Part shown: positions 1 to 25,089 of the stretch, one piece after another
Position numbering within the stretch: the first letter of the stretch is position 1
Layout of the letters: each line of letters starts with the position of its first letter
Assembly: GCF_052324685.1 (NCBI RefSeq)
Contig: NW_027507062.1
Coordinates: forward strand, 1 to 64,000
DNA: 64,000 bases
DNA from: Brachyhypopomus gauderio
Taxonomy: Eukaryota; Chordata; Actinopteri; Gymnotiformes; Hypopomidae
Direction of reading: 5' to 3'
The notes under the pieces: generated by a model
The model's input: only the letters and a program-made list of their open reading frames with translations
What the model was told of the DNA's origin: nothing
Database searches by the model: none
Made by a program: the position numbers and the translations under genes

Positions 1-147
1 GCAGTAAGAGAGGAGGGAGAGAGTAAGACTCCCCTTCCAGCCTTAACTGTTAATAGACTGGCCATTACCTCTCTCTCTCTCTTCCTCCCCTCTCCCCCCC
101 ATCCCTCCCTCTCTCTCTCTCTCTCCCTCTCCCCCCATCCCTCCCCT

Positions 148-187
<40 letters not shown>

Positions 188-204
188 CCTCTCCCCCCTA
201 TCCC

Positions 205-257
<53 letters not shown>

Positions 258-912
258 CCTCTCCCCCCTATCCTCCCTCTCTCCTCTCTCTCTCTCTCTC
301 TCTCTCCTCTCCTCTCTCTCTCTCTCTCTCTCTCCCCCCCCCCCCCCCCCCCCAATCCCCCCATCCCCGATCCCTCTCTGTGCTGTGGGTGAATACAAGC
401 TTTGTGCGACCCCCTCTCTGGGCCTCTACCTGTATCAGTTACACCTGACTGGAATGGGGGTTTTGGGCAGGGGGGGGGGGGGGGGGTGGGGGGGGGGGTT
501 ATGGGGCAGTGGGCGTCTCAGATTACCCTTGCACTATCCGGGCACCCGTGTCAACAATGCAGCTAGTACGTGCGGGCATACAGCTTGAACAGATGGAAAT
601 ACCCAGGACTTATAGCGGACAGTGTGCACTTTACTTTTACCATCAGACTTTCGATTCAGAACTTCTATTCCAAACCAGACAATAAACAGCCCAAAAAGGT
701 TTCACCGTACAGTTACTCCTGGTATGCGCCGTTCGTTGACTGGAGAGGGGTTCAGTCTGTATGTAAGACATCAAGACGTGTACGGATCCATTTTTATGTT
801 GCTTGTGTAAGAGGGGCGTGTGGTTGTTATATAAATGATCAACCTGTTTCATCCTAATCCTGCTGTGTTCATCTCATCTAACGAGTCCTCTCCCTCCTCT
901 CCACCTCTGCAG
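1..912. other. Region upstream of first visible boc coding exon
   Basis: No gene is supported here. Positions 65-350 are a long CT-rich (GA on the other strand) low-complexity tract ending in a C run, and 469-500 is a G run. The remainder is unremarkable sequence. A CT-rich stretch ends in an acceptor AG at 911-912, so this is probably the intron before boc coding exon 1; the noncoding first exon and promoter of boc would lie to the left of the window or be unrecognised in it. Confidence 0.6.
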
Positions 913-928
913 AGGTAGTTTATGGAAG

Positions 929-13523
<12,595 letters not shown>

Positions 13524-14585
13524 ACAAAAGCTAAAAGAGTAGAAAACAAAACAGAGAAAGTATTTATTTTTGTATAACAGATACTATATTTATATATTTA
13601 TGCTGTGTAAATAGTCAAGTTTTGTTATGCTGTACATAAGGATTGTTTTATATCGTATAAACTGTATTACCATGTTGGCTCGTCACCACCAGGATAAAGG
13701 GAGATCCTAACACAAGAAACACTTTTCTGATCAACTGCCATGAATAACCTTCACATGTTCTATTTCCTTGTTTCTATAGATGTATAGAAAAGGATAGAAA
13801 TTAGAAACGGTATTATTCATGCTTCATGCTTCACCCTTTAAGAATGCTAGTATATGGAGAGCTTAAGCAAAACGACTTGCTTAAATCTCATTGGGAACAC
13901 GATACTTCAAACGAAGTGTTTTGGTTTGATTCTAAAATTCTCACTAAGTGAAATGTGCTATTATTGGTGGTGGTAAACTTGGTGCAGTGTCCAACAATTT
14001 TGTACATAAATCACCAAGAAATATGTATTTCATCATTAACAAAGTATTAACAAATGTATTCAATGTATAAGCACTCTGCCTTTAGTAACATTGACTATGA
14101 ATATTTTAATAACTGAATGGGAATCCTGGAATGAACACATCTACCTTTAGAATGTACTGGTTTTTAGATCTTTGATTTTAAGGAGCTACCTAGGGAAACG
14201 TGATTGGTCTCATTCCTGTTTGATGGTGATTTCTTTTGTCAAGGGTATTTCAAGCTGCCATCTAAGCTATTTAAGAAAAAAAAAACATTTTGCTGTGACA
14301 TTGTTAATGACAATTTTAGCAGCCGATATTTGATCATATGATGACTGTCAAATGAAACAGAGACAGAAGCATTGTAAATCCAGCTCCTTTAAGTCATGTT
14401 TAGTTATCTTACTGGACTGTACATGAAAACACTACTGTGTCAGTATTAGCGTTCTCTCAGAATGCTGAATTAGGAAATAATGAAGGAAAACAACTCATTT
14501 TAGAAGTGTATGTAGCCTGGCTGTTGTGGTTACAATACCTTAAGCACTATTGCATGTAAATAAAGCTAAAGAAATCGGTGAATGT
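13524..14585 (+). other. boc 3' UTR
   Basis: Follows the TGA at 13521-13523. AT-rich with no competing ORF. The most convincing poly(A) signal is AATAAA at 14559-14564, giving a UTR of about 1.05 kb. The end abuts the 3' end of the convergent usf3 gene. Confidence 0.7.
14559..14564 (+). terminator. boc poly(A) signal
   Basis: AATAAA hexamer in AT-rich sequence about 1.04 kb after the boc stop codon. Cleavage would be expected near 14575-14590. Assignment is by position only. Confidence 0.6.
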
Positions 14586-14594
14586 TTCTTCATT

Positions 14595-14600
14595 TTTATT
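14595..14600 (-). terminator. usf3 poly(A) signal
   Basis: TTTATT on the plus strand, i.e. AATAAA on the minus strand, about 1.67 kb after the usf3 stop codon. It is the closest good hexamer before boc transcription is met. It lies 30 bp from the boc signal on the opposite strand. Confidence 0.5.
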
Positions 14601-15657
14601 GAATATGAATCTCCGTAAGTGAAGCAAAACTCTTTTAAAAATACTTTCCATTTACACAACCTAAGAATTCATACTCGTTTTACACTGCAAGTAGCTTCTG
14701 ACGTTTTGAAAGATTTTACAGGCTTTTTAAATTGACCATGAATGTTCTACAAAATCCTAATTTCTTCAAAACATGCACCTCTCACCAATAAAAGTGTAGT
14801 CTGAAAGAGCCATTTAACTTGTACTGTTAACTAAATACACTAATCCAGGTCATTTCTTGTGTATGAACATTTGGGAACTTCTTGCAAATAGTCTACCAAA
14901 CTGAGTTGTAAAAATGCTTTAGTCTTGGCTCTAATACTGTTAGAATTGACAGCTAGTGTGTGCCTCCATTCAGATCCAAATGCTACATATACATTTTTTA
15001 AGTTTCTAATTGGGTTCCTTGATTAAAATATTTACTAGCCAAATGCTTATTTTCTCCCATGTATAATTCTGAAGCACTTACAATGTCTCAGAAGACAAGA
15101 CGTTAAAAGGTACTTTGCAAAAATATCGTCACTGGACATGGCTCAAAAATGTCAACTATTTTCATATATACTTAAGGTCTTTTTAAACGGGAACTGACAA
15201 CATACTCAGAACCAAAAGGCATCATTCAGTTCTTTGGTTTGTTTTCATATTTCACCAACAGGTTGTAAATTACATCACTGTGCAGACACCTACCCATGAC
15301 AATATAAGCCACAGGAACTGTTCCTGAGTTCACGTCCACTAAACCCCCAACCTTGTAAATAAGTGACTTCTGCTTAATTATATGTGGTAATTAACTGTTA
15401 GAAAATAATTCTTTTTTAAAACATACAATGCATTGAGTTTCAATTTCTCATGCCTACAAGATCACCTAAAGCCATTACATAAATGAATAAAGCACACAAA
15501 CGACATTTCAAATTACAAAACAAAAAACATTTTAATAATCTTTTTATATTTACAATATCTACACACATTTCCATAAATAAGTAGAAGTATTTTGACTCAT
15601 TGATATTTTGCCAACCAATGAAAAATTGTAATCTCTTTAAGAGATGGAAAATCTTAG

Positions 15658-15684
15658 AAAGAACTTGCTTAAAGCAAGTTCTTT
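15658..15684. repeat. 13-bp inverted repeat (hairpin) in usf3 3' UTR
   Basis: AAAGAACTTGCTT is followed after a single A by its exact reverse complement, giving a tight stem-loop in the usf3 transcript. It may be a remnant of a small transposable element or a local RNA structure. Confidence 0.85.
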
Positions 15685-15899
15685 TGAACACCCACCACAG
15701 TATCATCATTTACCAAAATCACTGGGTATATTCATCGTGGCAGTTAATGCCTTGGTAATAACTGCTTTAGTCATTTATGCATTTGACATCTCAGTCATTG
15801 TTCATGTTACTGAGAACCACACATTAAAGTTTTAGCTAGAAGGACCTGCTCTCCCTATAATGATTAATGTACATGTTGCATACTATAAGCCTAGGCATG

Positions 15900-15962
15900 A
15901 AGCCCTTTGTGACAACATGTGTTGTGAAAAGCGCTATACAAATATATTTGATTTGATTTTGA
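15900..15962 (+). repeat. Dispersed repeat tail, copy 1
   Basis: Contains a core running from GTGACAACATGTG through GAAAAGCGCTATACA and ending in a TTTGATTTGATTT tail. The same core occurs in inverse orientation at about 31800-31870. The pentameric TTTGA tail suggests the 3' end of a non-LTR retroelement or SINE, but the family is not identified. Confidence 0.7.
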
Positions 15963-16272
15963 ATCAAATGCCATTATTTCAAATGAAGTCAAGAGTTGTG
16001 CTAGTCATGCCACAGTAAGCATTACTTCCATTACGTTCAGATATAATTTTTTTATAGACTGCCAATTGTCTGTGTTGTATACCTAAACTGACTCAAAGAC
16101 AAATGAATGACATTATAAAAGCCAAGTCAAGCAATTTGTAGCAAAACCAAAAAAAAATGTCAAAATGTAACAAATTCCATTTCAGCAAAAAAATAAATAA
16201 AAACAAAAACTCCAATTTCAGTCAACAGATGCTTACACATAGATGTTTATGCATATCCTTGCTGCTGCAGCT

Positions 16273-19200
16273 TTAAATGGCAGAGGTGCCATCATGCCCA
16301 AGAATATGACTGATGTTGTGTGCTGGACGATTAGACTGTTTGCTGGAGTCAGATGAAGAAGTATTGGCAAGTGACAGTAAAGGAGACATTGGCATAGAGG
16401 AGCCATCAGGGGGCATCGCAGTGGCGATTTCAGGGAAGAGAGAAGTCAGGTTAAAGTTAGATAAATGAGGAGTTATGCCTGAGGAGTTTGCAATGGGCAT
16501 TGGTGTGATATCAGTAAGCAGCGGGTAGCTTGCCTGCGCAAAGCCTACAGGGCGTGGTGGAGAAAGAATGGAGCCGAAACGGTTATTGAGCGGTGCGGAG
16601 CTACTCTTATCAGCACTCGGACTTGTAAACATCTGGTTAGAGAAATACTGTAAGGGAATGTCACTTGGAAGGCTTGGATGAGCAGCAGGTGAATATGAAG
16701 GATAGAAAGATGGGAGAGTATTCTGAGGTTCCACAGGAAGTAGAGCAGGTGTCCGGGAGGCACTGGGCTGGGTGACGGGTGGAATAAAAGAAGCGTTTGC
16801 ATTAATCGGAGGTGGAGGGTTCATTCCTCCTTCAGCAATAAAGGGAAACCCAAAGTTTTGAGCGAGATGCTGATCGGACACCAAGTTGTTGTCGCTGCTT
16901 ACTTGTGCGCCATCCGACATAAAACGTACGATGCTCCTGCGCCTCGTCTCACCACCCGACTGCGGACGACCGAGCAATACACCTCCACCCGATGGAAGCG
17001 TCAGTGAACTCTCAGGTTCAAATGTGTTCACAGGTCTCAGGTTACCTGACCTGGGCCGATCTCCTGGGCGGATCTTTGTGCTTTGTGGATCTGGTCCAAT
17101 ATGATGGGCTCGCTGACTGACAGCTGAAAGTGATCTGGAGGAGCCTTGTGCACGCCCAGTGTCTGAGCTACTGTGGGGCGTGGAAGGAGGATGGGGCAGA
17201 ACTGATCTTACAGATGAACCATGCAAATTCCCACTAACCTGAGAAATGGGCACTTTGTTGTTGTCCCCAAGGTGCATCGGAGGAGCCGACTGTGAAGGAT
17301 GTAAGTTAGGGCTTGAGACTTTTGCCTGGAGTTCTCCAGAAGAAACTCCAGGTACACAGTTATACTCACTTGGTGGACAGCCTTGGCCAGCCCTCTGGTG
17401 TCCACTCTGTTCAGGAAGTTGCGGAGCCAAGAGACTTTGCATAAAGCTCTGATGGCACGCATCTTGCTCATGTGGCAACCCTCCAGTTTGCACCCCCTGT
17501 GCTGAAGGATGTGTCCCATATGTACCACGAGAACGTCCATCTCCAGTAGGACCAGCCCCTATTCTGAACCCTGCTTGTGGTCCCCTCTGAACCAGTGCCA
17601 CAGACTTACTGCTCATGTCACCACTGCGAGACACCTGCACTTCAAAGTTGTTTAACTGATGCCCGCTAACAAGAGTCTTGAAAGGCAAACACTCGGATAT
17701 CCTTTGAATGTCTGCTGTCCCGGGATGATCTTGAGACAGCCTAGATTGAGGATTATGAGCAATATTTCCTTTACCACGTGAGGAGTCGACATAACCTTGT
17801 AATTCGGACTGATCCTGTGAATTTCCATGTGGGACCTGCAGGTGAAGACCCATGCGCTGGTCACCAGCAGTCGACGTCTTCCGAATCAGCGCCTCAGCAG
17901 AATAACTAGAGAGACGATGGCGATCCTGTCGCGATGGAGTACAGACGAGGTCTGAGGAACGGGAAACAGGATTGCTAGCCTGCGAGGTTAGCTGCTCTAA
18001 AGTGCGTGAACCCATTAGTCTTTGCATAGTTCCGTGATCTTGCCCAGGTTGACGGTCCTGCGGGCCCAAATGGCTGCTTTGGTGAGCTCTGGATCCTGCC
18101 TGTTGGCCGTCGCAGTTTTTCTCCTGCCTGCTAGCAAAGTGTTGCTGCTGCTGAATCTGCTGCTGAAGGTGTTGATGGCGAGAGTGTGAACTCTGCTGCT
18201 GTATTTGTTGCTGCTGTTGGTGTGTCTGTTGTTGCTGTGGTAATTGCTGGGGTTTTTGCTGCTGCTGTTGCTGATGCTGTGGGTGTTGTTGAGACTGTTG
18301 CTGAGACGGTTGTTGTTGGTGCTGCTGTTGGGGCTGATGCTGCTGTTGAAGTTGAGGCTGCACACCATTCTTTTCCAAATGACCCTGCTTCTGCAAACCA
18401 ACGGGAGGTCCCGCCTGGCCACCGCGCACCACTCTCTTCTTGTGAACGTGCTGATCTTGTAGCAGTGCTCTCTGCTGGATATTATGGATCTGAGTGTCAG
18501 GTTGTGTCAGGTGATGCTGAAGTTGATAGAGATGTCTCTGTTGGTCCTGTTGTTGTTGTTGTTGTTGTTGATGATGTTTCAGGTAAGGGTTTCCTCCAAG
18601 GTTCTGCCCAGACTGTGGAGTGCCGTGTTGTGAATGCCCCTGCTGAAGGTGCACCACACTGGGCTGATTTTGTTCATGTGGAGCATGCTGAGTGGGGCAA
18701 TGACCTTCTGAAGGACGAAGCACTGTACTCATAAAGGTGTTACCAGAAAACAGGGCCCCTGCCCCATCTGAATGATTTCTTGTCATAACTGCTGAAGAAC
18801 TTGAGGGCATCTGTCCAGGCATGACCTGAACATGCTCTGTTCCCTTAACCTCTATTCTAGCAACACTGCTGCCTGGGCAAGGCTTTGAGCGCTTGTTAAT
18901 AGGAAGAACAAGTTCCTCTTGGGCAGAACGTTTTGATAAATCCTTTTGATGGCGTTCAGCTATGCTACCACCTAAATGAGTTCGCATGAGGGCACTTTTC
19001 AAAGGTGTATATTCATTACCCCCTAGGCCAGAGCAGCTTGGGGTAACCTGAGATGATGACTGAGACACTGGAATTGTCACTCCCCCTGGTGATGGAACAG
19101 ACACCTGATGACCAAGGTTCGGAGACCCTGGGTAAGGCTGGATGGAACTTGGCCTGATAAGGTTATTGACATTAAGACTAGTGAGAGTACTTGGTTGTGA

Positions 19201-22200
19201 CTGAGAATAAGCAGTGCTTAGTTGAAGCCGGTTTCCAGTTGTACCACTGCCTGAAGATTCAACTGGACCTGGGGGACCTCGAACAGAGACATGGGATGGA
19301 GTCTTTGACACAGTTAGGTCAGCCTGCTTTGCTTGCTTCAACTGTTGACTCGTGACTCTTTCTTTGATTGAAGGGGCTTGATGTGTTTTTGGCAGATCCC
19401 ATCCTGCGGCTGTTGTATTTGAAGAGCTGTCACTACTACAGCTACCACTCCTCCTCCCTGGGCTGTCCTGCTCAAATATAGCTCTGGCAGCCATTGCCAA
19501 GATTTCTGCCTGCTCAGAGGTGAAACTAAAAGCTCCAAATGTACTACTAGACGAGGAGGTAATATTATGACCTGTTGGAAGCAATGATGCTACTGAAAAC
19601 CCTCTGCTACCTGAACCTCCTGCCATTGGTGAATCAGTCTGTCTGTTTGGTACAAGGGCAGAGTCAAAGGATTCACTCTCCAGTGTAGATACCTCCTGTG
19701 ATAGAACCGTTTCTTTGTGTGAAAAGGAATCTGACTCTGGTACATTCTCTGTAATGTCACCTGAATGTCCACCACTGACTGGTTCTTCACTCTCATTTGA
19801 TTCAGTAAGTTTCATATTCAAAGAATTTACATGACTAGTGGGTGCCATAGAGATATTAATTTCTGTCTGTTTAAGTGACTTGTTGAAAGTGGTTGAGTTC
19901 CTCGATTCCTGAGGCAAAACTGTGGGTGTTGAGTCTGAGGGTATCGATGTAGCAGGGTCTGAACACGAAGCTGATACTGAGGCCAATGTAAAAGGTGTCT
20001 GCACCTGTGGAGAACCCACTGATTTACAGTCTTTGTCATTTGTAGTCTTGGCTTGAACTTCTGGAACATTCTGTAAGAGTGGGACTGTTAGTCCACTCTT
20101 TGTTACACCAATACTACTGCATGTATGTATACTCAGGGGGTGGCAAAGAGCAGAATCAACAGATGAAACCACTGATGCCTTTTCTGTAGAGCAAACACTT
20201 GTTAAACCAGGTCTTGGTTCTGTTGGTCTGCAAGCAGTAGAACAATTGCTAACTGTAGACTTTTGAGAATTAACTTCAATAACTGCACTGGACACGGAGT
20301 TATCACTCATCACTGATCTTGTAAATGAAGTTACACACATGTCCATTGTACTACACTGTGAAGAGGGAACACTTACTGTTGACTCAATTGGTTGAAAAAC
20401 ATCAGTGGTTAAAACAGAACCACTGTTTGTATGAGCAAATAAATTGTTCTTAGTGGAACTAACAGAAGGGTTTACAGTACAAGTTGTTACACTATTAGAT
20501 GATGAAGTGAGATGAGTGAATTTTCCTGCACTCTTCACTACTTCCACTCCTTCCACCAGGGAAGTAACGGCAGATCCATTTACCAAAGAACAGACAGAAC
20601 TATCAACTGGTCCATTACTTGAACTGACACAAACGGCCGTAGAACTGTTGGAAGATGGAGCGACGCTGAACACCACGGGTGTACTCTGGGCCGTAGTTTT
20701 ATGGCTCACATCTTTTCTAGCAGAAACAGAATTAATTTCTGTCGTAGTGGCTGAAAGTCCTGGTGTGACATTTGCTTCAGTGACGTTAGTATTTGTTGGC
20801 TTCGCTGCAATGCGGCACATGCTTTTCCGCTGTTTGGTTTCTTTCCTTCTGCTTGATCTGGGCCTTCTAGCCAAAGCCTGTTTGGGTAAATTTCTGGTTG
20901 CCACATTGCTTTTCTTTGTCCGGGTGTTAACTGCACAGCTCACTGACGTTGATGTTACAGGTACAGGTACAGCAGGTGTAAGAACCGTATCAGCAGAGGA
21001 ACTGACTCCCGAAACAGGCTTGGCTAATGAAGGCTGCACCGTAGTACATGAAGGTGGAGCAATGGTCTGCAGTTGTAAATTACTTTGACTTGAAATCTGT
21101 GAGATGCTCTGGCTAAGGCTAGTGAGTGCACCCAAACAATTCAATGCAACGTTGGTGCTAGATTCCTCACTGGTGGGTTGAATGATCTGCGTAGCACTTT
21201 GACTAACCTGAGAGCTCCCTTTGTCTGCAGACTTTACCGACTGTAAAACATAGACCTGCCCATTCACAGTGATAGTTTGGGGTGTCTGCACCTGCGCTGT
21301 GGGACGAGGAAGGATGTGAACCAACTGTTTCATCACATTTGCTTGGACAGCAGCAGTGCAAGGGGAGCTGGAAGTGGCCATCTGATTGGGCAAAACTGGG
21401 GCTGTATTTGGCACAATATTAGTCTGATTCTGTGGAGCAGGTGCCACTGTTGGTGTCTGGATTATGACAATGTGCTGGCATGGCGTCTGACTGGTCGTGT
21501 CCTCTCTGATTACTTGCGTAGCTGGACATGGACTAGACTGCTGCAGAATAACAACGTTTTGATTGTTTTGAGAGGGGGATGTCCCAACGACTGGTGTCCC
21601 ATCAGAGTTCATCTGCAGCACCTGCATGGTCTGGAGAACGGGCAGTGTGGCAGCTTGAGGCTGGGGCACAACAGCATGCTGAAGGGGAGGCACGATGGCG
21701 GACTGGGCCTGGGGCACCACAGCTGGCAGGGGTTGAGGTTGAGATGGCATAGAAGGCTGAGATTCAAGCTGAGGCGGCAAAGGATTATGAATCTGAGGCT
21801 TAAGTTGTATAGATGGGAATGAGTGGGGCCGAGCTGATGGAAGGGCGGGTTTTGGTAATATCGTAGTCTGAGCAACTGCAGCTGCTTGAGGCTGTGGCAA
21901 TAATGCTTTCTGGGGTACAACAGATGACTGATGAAGCACCGCAGGTTGAGACGCCACAGCTGCTTGCGATAAAAGCGACGTCTGATTAGCTAGAGCTGTC
22001 TGAGGGTGGGGGAGAACAGCTGAATACAACTGAGGTCTCGGTTGAACTGGGACGTGTGTTGGTGCAGGGGGTCGCAGTTGTACAGGGACTTGTGGTTGTT
22101 GAAAATTAATTGGCTGCACTGGTGGATTTGCCACAATCGGACATACAGACAGCTGCTGAATATGCTGTGCGGAGCTGTTAGCTTCTGTGGTCAGAGCTTG

Positions 22201-24183
22201 ACAGACAGGCTGTACTGTGTTACCAGTGAGCTGTAGCGTCGTCCATGTAGTTTGTGTGCTGCTAGCTGCACAAGTCCTATGATGTGTGGAAGTGGCTGGC
22301 AACGTGTGAGCAAGGGATCTGATTTCAGTATCCTGTGGAAACACTGAAGAGGAATCAGAAACCAGTGGGTTACCAATCACAGTAGGAGGCAAGGAGGTTA
22401 GGCTAATCACGGGCTGCAATCGAAGAGGCATTGTGGGACTGGTGGAAGACGCAAGACTTGGTGTAGGGTTGTCTGGCTGAGTTTGTTGGGGAGTAGGAGC
22501 AGTGACTGCAAGCTTCGGACATAAACTTTGCAGAGTAATATAATTCACCGGGGGAGGCAATTTTGGACCAACTGGTGCCACAGCAGTGTACTGCTCCACC
22601 ACTGCAAGACATGGCTTGGACACTGCAGGAATTAGAGTTGCCACTGGAATGTTTGAAGATGTAGCAGAGGAGACTACCATTTCATTTATTTGTGTTCCAT
22701 TTGGGATGGCAAGCGTTTGACCTGTATCCGTCTGGACATTGCAAGATGGCTGGATAGTTACAGCATTGACTGGCTGCTTATCCAGCTGTGAAACCGGATT
22801 TGAAGGAATGGATATTTTATCCGTAGAACAAGATGAATTTCCATTGGAATAGACAATTATTCCCTTTGTCAAGTGAGTTGGGGTTATTTTGGCTACTTTT
22901 GCACAGCGCTGCTGGCCTTTCCAGTGTATGGTGGGGTCATCCAAAAGGTTGATGCCGTTGGCTTTGAGAAGCTCAAAATAATGAGCACTTTCCTTTCTCA
23001 TGTCCTCCAGCTGTTGCCGTAAGCGTATTATCTCTTCCGCTGCAGAGACACGTTCAATACAGGTATCAACAAAATTTGTATAGGCAACATACTGGACATT
23101 CCAACCAATAATGGCCTGTAATGCACAAGGATAACCTCACTCACTAAAATAATCTGTATCGATTTACTAGAATTTAAAGTGCAATCAGCATTTCACCTGC
23201 CACAGCCAATGACATCCCTTACCTTGTACTTTGTCTCCTCCATTAAGTAGCATTTCATCATTCTGTTGCTTTATCTCTGTGATGTAACGAAAGGCTTCTG
23301 CTAGGATCATATTCTTGCTCTGTCAGCAAAAATTCAAAGTTAAGAATGCAAACTCACTGTATATTTGCCGTTTCATATGCTTATATAATTCTTCACAATT
23401 GTTTTTTTCTTACCTGTTTTAAGGACTGAGAACAGGGCAAAAGATCTCCAATTCGTTTGATACCAGCGTTGATCTTCTCTTTGCGGTGTCTTTCCACTGA
23501 ATATGGGTGTTTATTGACAAGGAAAACAGGAAATTAATTAGGAAGTGAAAAAGTTAAACTCGTCTATTGAAGATTCAAGATTCTTTTGAAATAAAGGTTA
23601 TGCACATTGCACTACACTGCAATAACCTCTCAAGTGAGGTTAGGTTCAACAGTATGGGGAAACATTCCTGCTCTGGCTATAATTCAAGCTTTAATGCAGG
23701 TGAAGGAAAACAACAGCTTCCTGTGGAAACTATTATATTGAGGCACTGTCCTACAGCAAAGTAATTAATAAAGTAATTACTTTGCTGTAGGTACAAAGTA
23801 ATTGTACAATGTAAAAAGGTGATACTGCAAAACATTAAAATATTTAAATGTAATTATGTCAATTTCTTCTCTCACCTGCATTGTGTGTTTCTTTGTTTTT
23901 CTTCCTCCTGTCATTGAACAAAATTAAAGTCAATATGCATTATGGTTCACAAAACTAAATACTAATGCTAATAAGAATGTAATAACATCCTCATAAAATG
24001 ATATGCAATAATTAGGTATGTATAAGTCATATCAATGCAGCAATTCAAACACGCTGTTAAAATATCCTTTAATGTTTCATTTGGTAAGAACAGCTATGGC
24101 TTCACTTTATGAAGCACACTAAAAATGAAAAATTACCGTGTTGGTTTCTGAGTTGTAGGCTGGCTCTGTATTATCTCTGGCAT
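16273..24183 (-). CDS. usf3: Upstream transcription factor family member 3, bHLH protein
   Basis: Very large basic helix-loop-helix protein, presumed nuclear E-box binder. Coding exons (minus strand, 5' to 3'): 24183-24137, 23907-23876, 23496-23414, 23319-23223, 23039-16273. Phases agree and give 2341 aa (human about 2245). The start MPEIIQS matches the human start MPE. Basic region residues about 16-36 (ETHNAVERHRKEKIN: His24, Glu28, Arg31, Lys32), helix-loop-helix to about 80 (GIKRIGDLLPCSQSLKQSK... ILAEAFRYITEI), then a coiled segment around LRQQLEDMRKE. The last exon encodes about 2255 residues in one piece: Pro/Gln/Ser/Thr-rich, a long Gln/His-rich block (coding positions about 18590-18140) and a conserved-looking end, NISHILGHD. 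Its neighbour boc converges; naa50 lies upstream on the same strand. The last-exon acceptor at 23040-23041 was picked because it alone preserves the frame and the human-like AEEI-LR-QLE order. Confidence 0.95.
18140..18590 (-). repeat. Gln/His-rich coding repeat in usf3
   Basis: Dense CTG/TTG/GTT triplets on the plus strand (CAG/CAA on the coding strand) encode many short glutamine runs, with an uninterrupted block of Gln at about 18545-18571. Low-complexity coding sequence of this kind is typically length-variable. An antisense ORF over the same interval is only its shadow. Confidence 0.85.
23751..23790. repeat. 16-bp inverted repeat in usf3 intron
   Basis: CTACAGCAAAGTAATT at 23751-23766 pairs perfectly with 23775-23790 across an 8-nt loop. 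It lies in the intron between usf3 coding exons 2 and 3. Possibly a remnant of a small inverted-repeat element. Confidence 0.85.
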
Positions 24184-24352
24184 TATGGCACACACTGCAG
24201 CCTAGTGTAAAATACAGGAGGAAAATACACACACACACACACCATAATAAAAAATTGTGAAGAACACAGAGGTGATGTAAATACAACACATACTTTAAAA
24301 CACATGTGAATGATACGGAAATGTACTAACTACGGCTGTAGACGTAGCTTAC

Positions 24353-24439
24353 CTTCCAGCAGTGGGCAAGTTGGTATTATGTACGCCAGTTTAAAAGTCT
24401 TAGGAATCACACATCTGGGATTTTCATGAAAGGATTTAC
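24353..24439 (-). other. Candidate 87-nt usf3 5' exon
   Basis: Read on the minus strand, a pyrimidine-rich tract ends in CTTCTTCACAG and is followed after 87 nt by GGAAG|GTAAGC, so both splice sites look good. The sequence upstream of the usf3 ATG at 24183 would place this in the 5' UTR. If joined to the ATG-containing leader exon at 25716-25636 it brings a stop after ten codons. No transcript evidence is available here. Confidence 0.4.
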
Positions 24440-25089
24440 CTGTGAAGAAGGTAAAAAGAAATACAAAACAGGAATGACCAAATATACACAGAACTCCTAA
24501 AGCCAAAAAGGAGATTATACCAAGCTTCCCACCGTTGCCAAACCTTATGGTACTTTGATATATCTTCGAAATTTCCCTAATGTTGGTGGTTAAATTTGGT
24601 GTTTGCAATGTTATTGTTCATTTTCCTATCCCAAGAAAATCTCCACCAAGTACATATGAATGATGCATCAAAGTCTTGTTAAATTAGCAACCCTGCACCT
24701 TAAAATGTAAGTTCAAGGATTTCATCCAAGTCCGGGAAACCAAACCCGTTTACCTGACAGACACACACACACACACACACACACACAGGTTTAAATCACC
24801 ACCGATTATGGTTGCAAAATTTAATTTTTAACCATGGCATTGAGGAAAACATAAAAGTAAACGTTAAGTAAACCTGGTCCATGTCGATGGGCGTCATTCC
24901 AATGATGAACATCTTATCTAGAGAGACGCTGTTTTATTTCTCATTTATAGTTAACGGGCCACACGATATTCATGCAGGGTTATGAGCTAAACACTTACGT
25001 TGAAAAGACTTCAAAACCAAACAGCTTTTATCAGGACTGTAAAGATGACCTATGTACACAAGCCGAAAACGGCAGCTTGCATGTTGTAA

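Larger units (their letters stand above)
14575..16272 (-). other. usf3 3' UTR
   Basis: AT-rich sequence following the usf3 stop on the minus strand. It contains a 13-bp-arm hairpin at 15658-15684 and a copy of a dispersed repeat tail at about 15900-15960. No ORF of note. The 3' limit is inferred from the AATAAA at 14600-14595. Confidence 0.55.

Noticed and set aside
65-398. Overlapping minus-strand ORFs rich in Glu-Arg
   Set aside because: They translate the CT/GA low-complexity tract; no other coding signal.
18186-18734. 182-aa plus-strand Ala/Val-rich ORF
   Set aside because: Antisense reading of the Gln/His-rich repeat of usf3.
20516-21088. 190-aa plus-strand ORF antisense to usf3
   Set aside because: Lies wholly within the usf3 giant exon and mirrors its codon structure; no independent evidence.
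24722-24775. Minus-strand stretch reading VNGFGFPDLDEIL as a possible exon
   Set aside because: Acceptor is preceded by a TG repeat and the frame soon stops; weaker than the 24353-24439 candidate.
24883-24930. Minus-strand stretch reading MFIIGMTPIDMDQ as a possible exon
   Set aside because: Poor pyrimidine tract and a weak donor; no continuation in frame.
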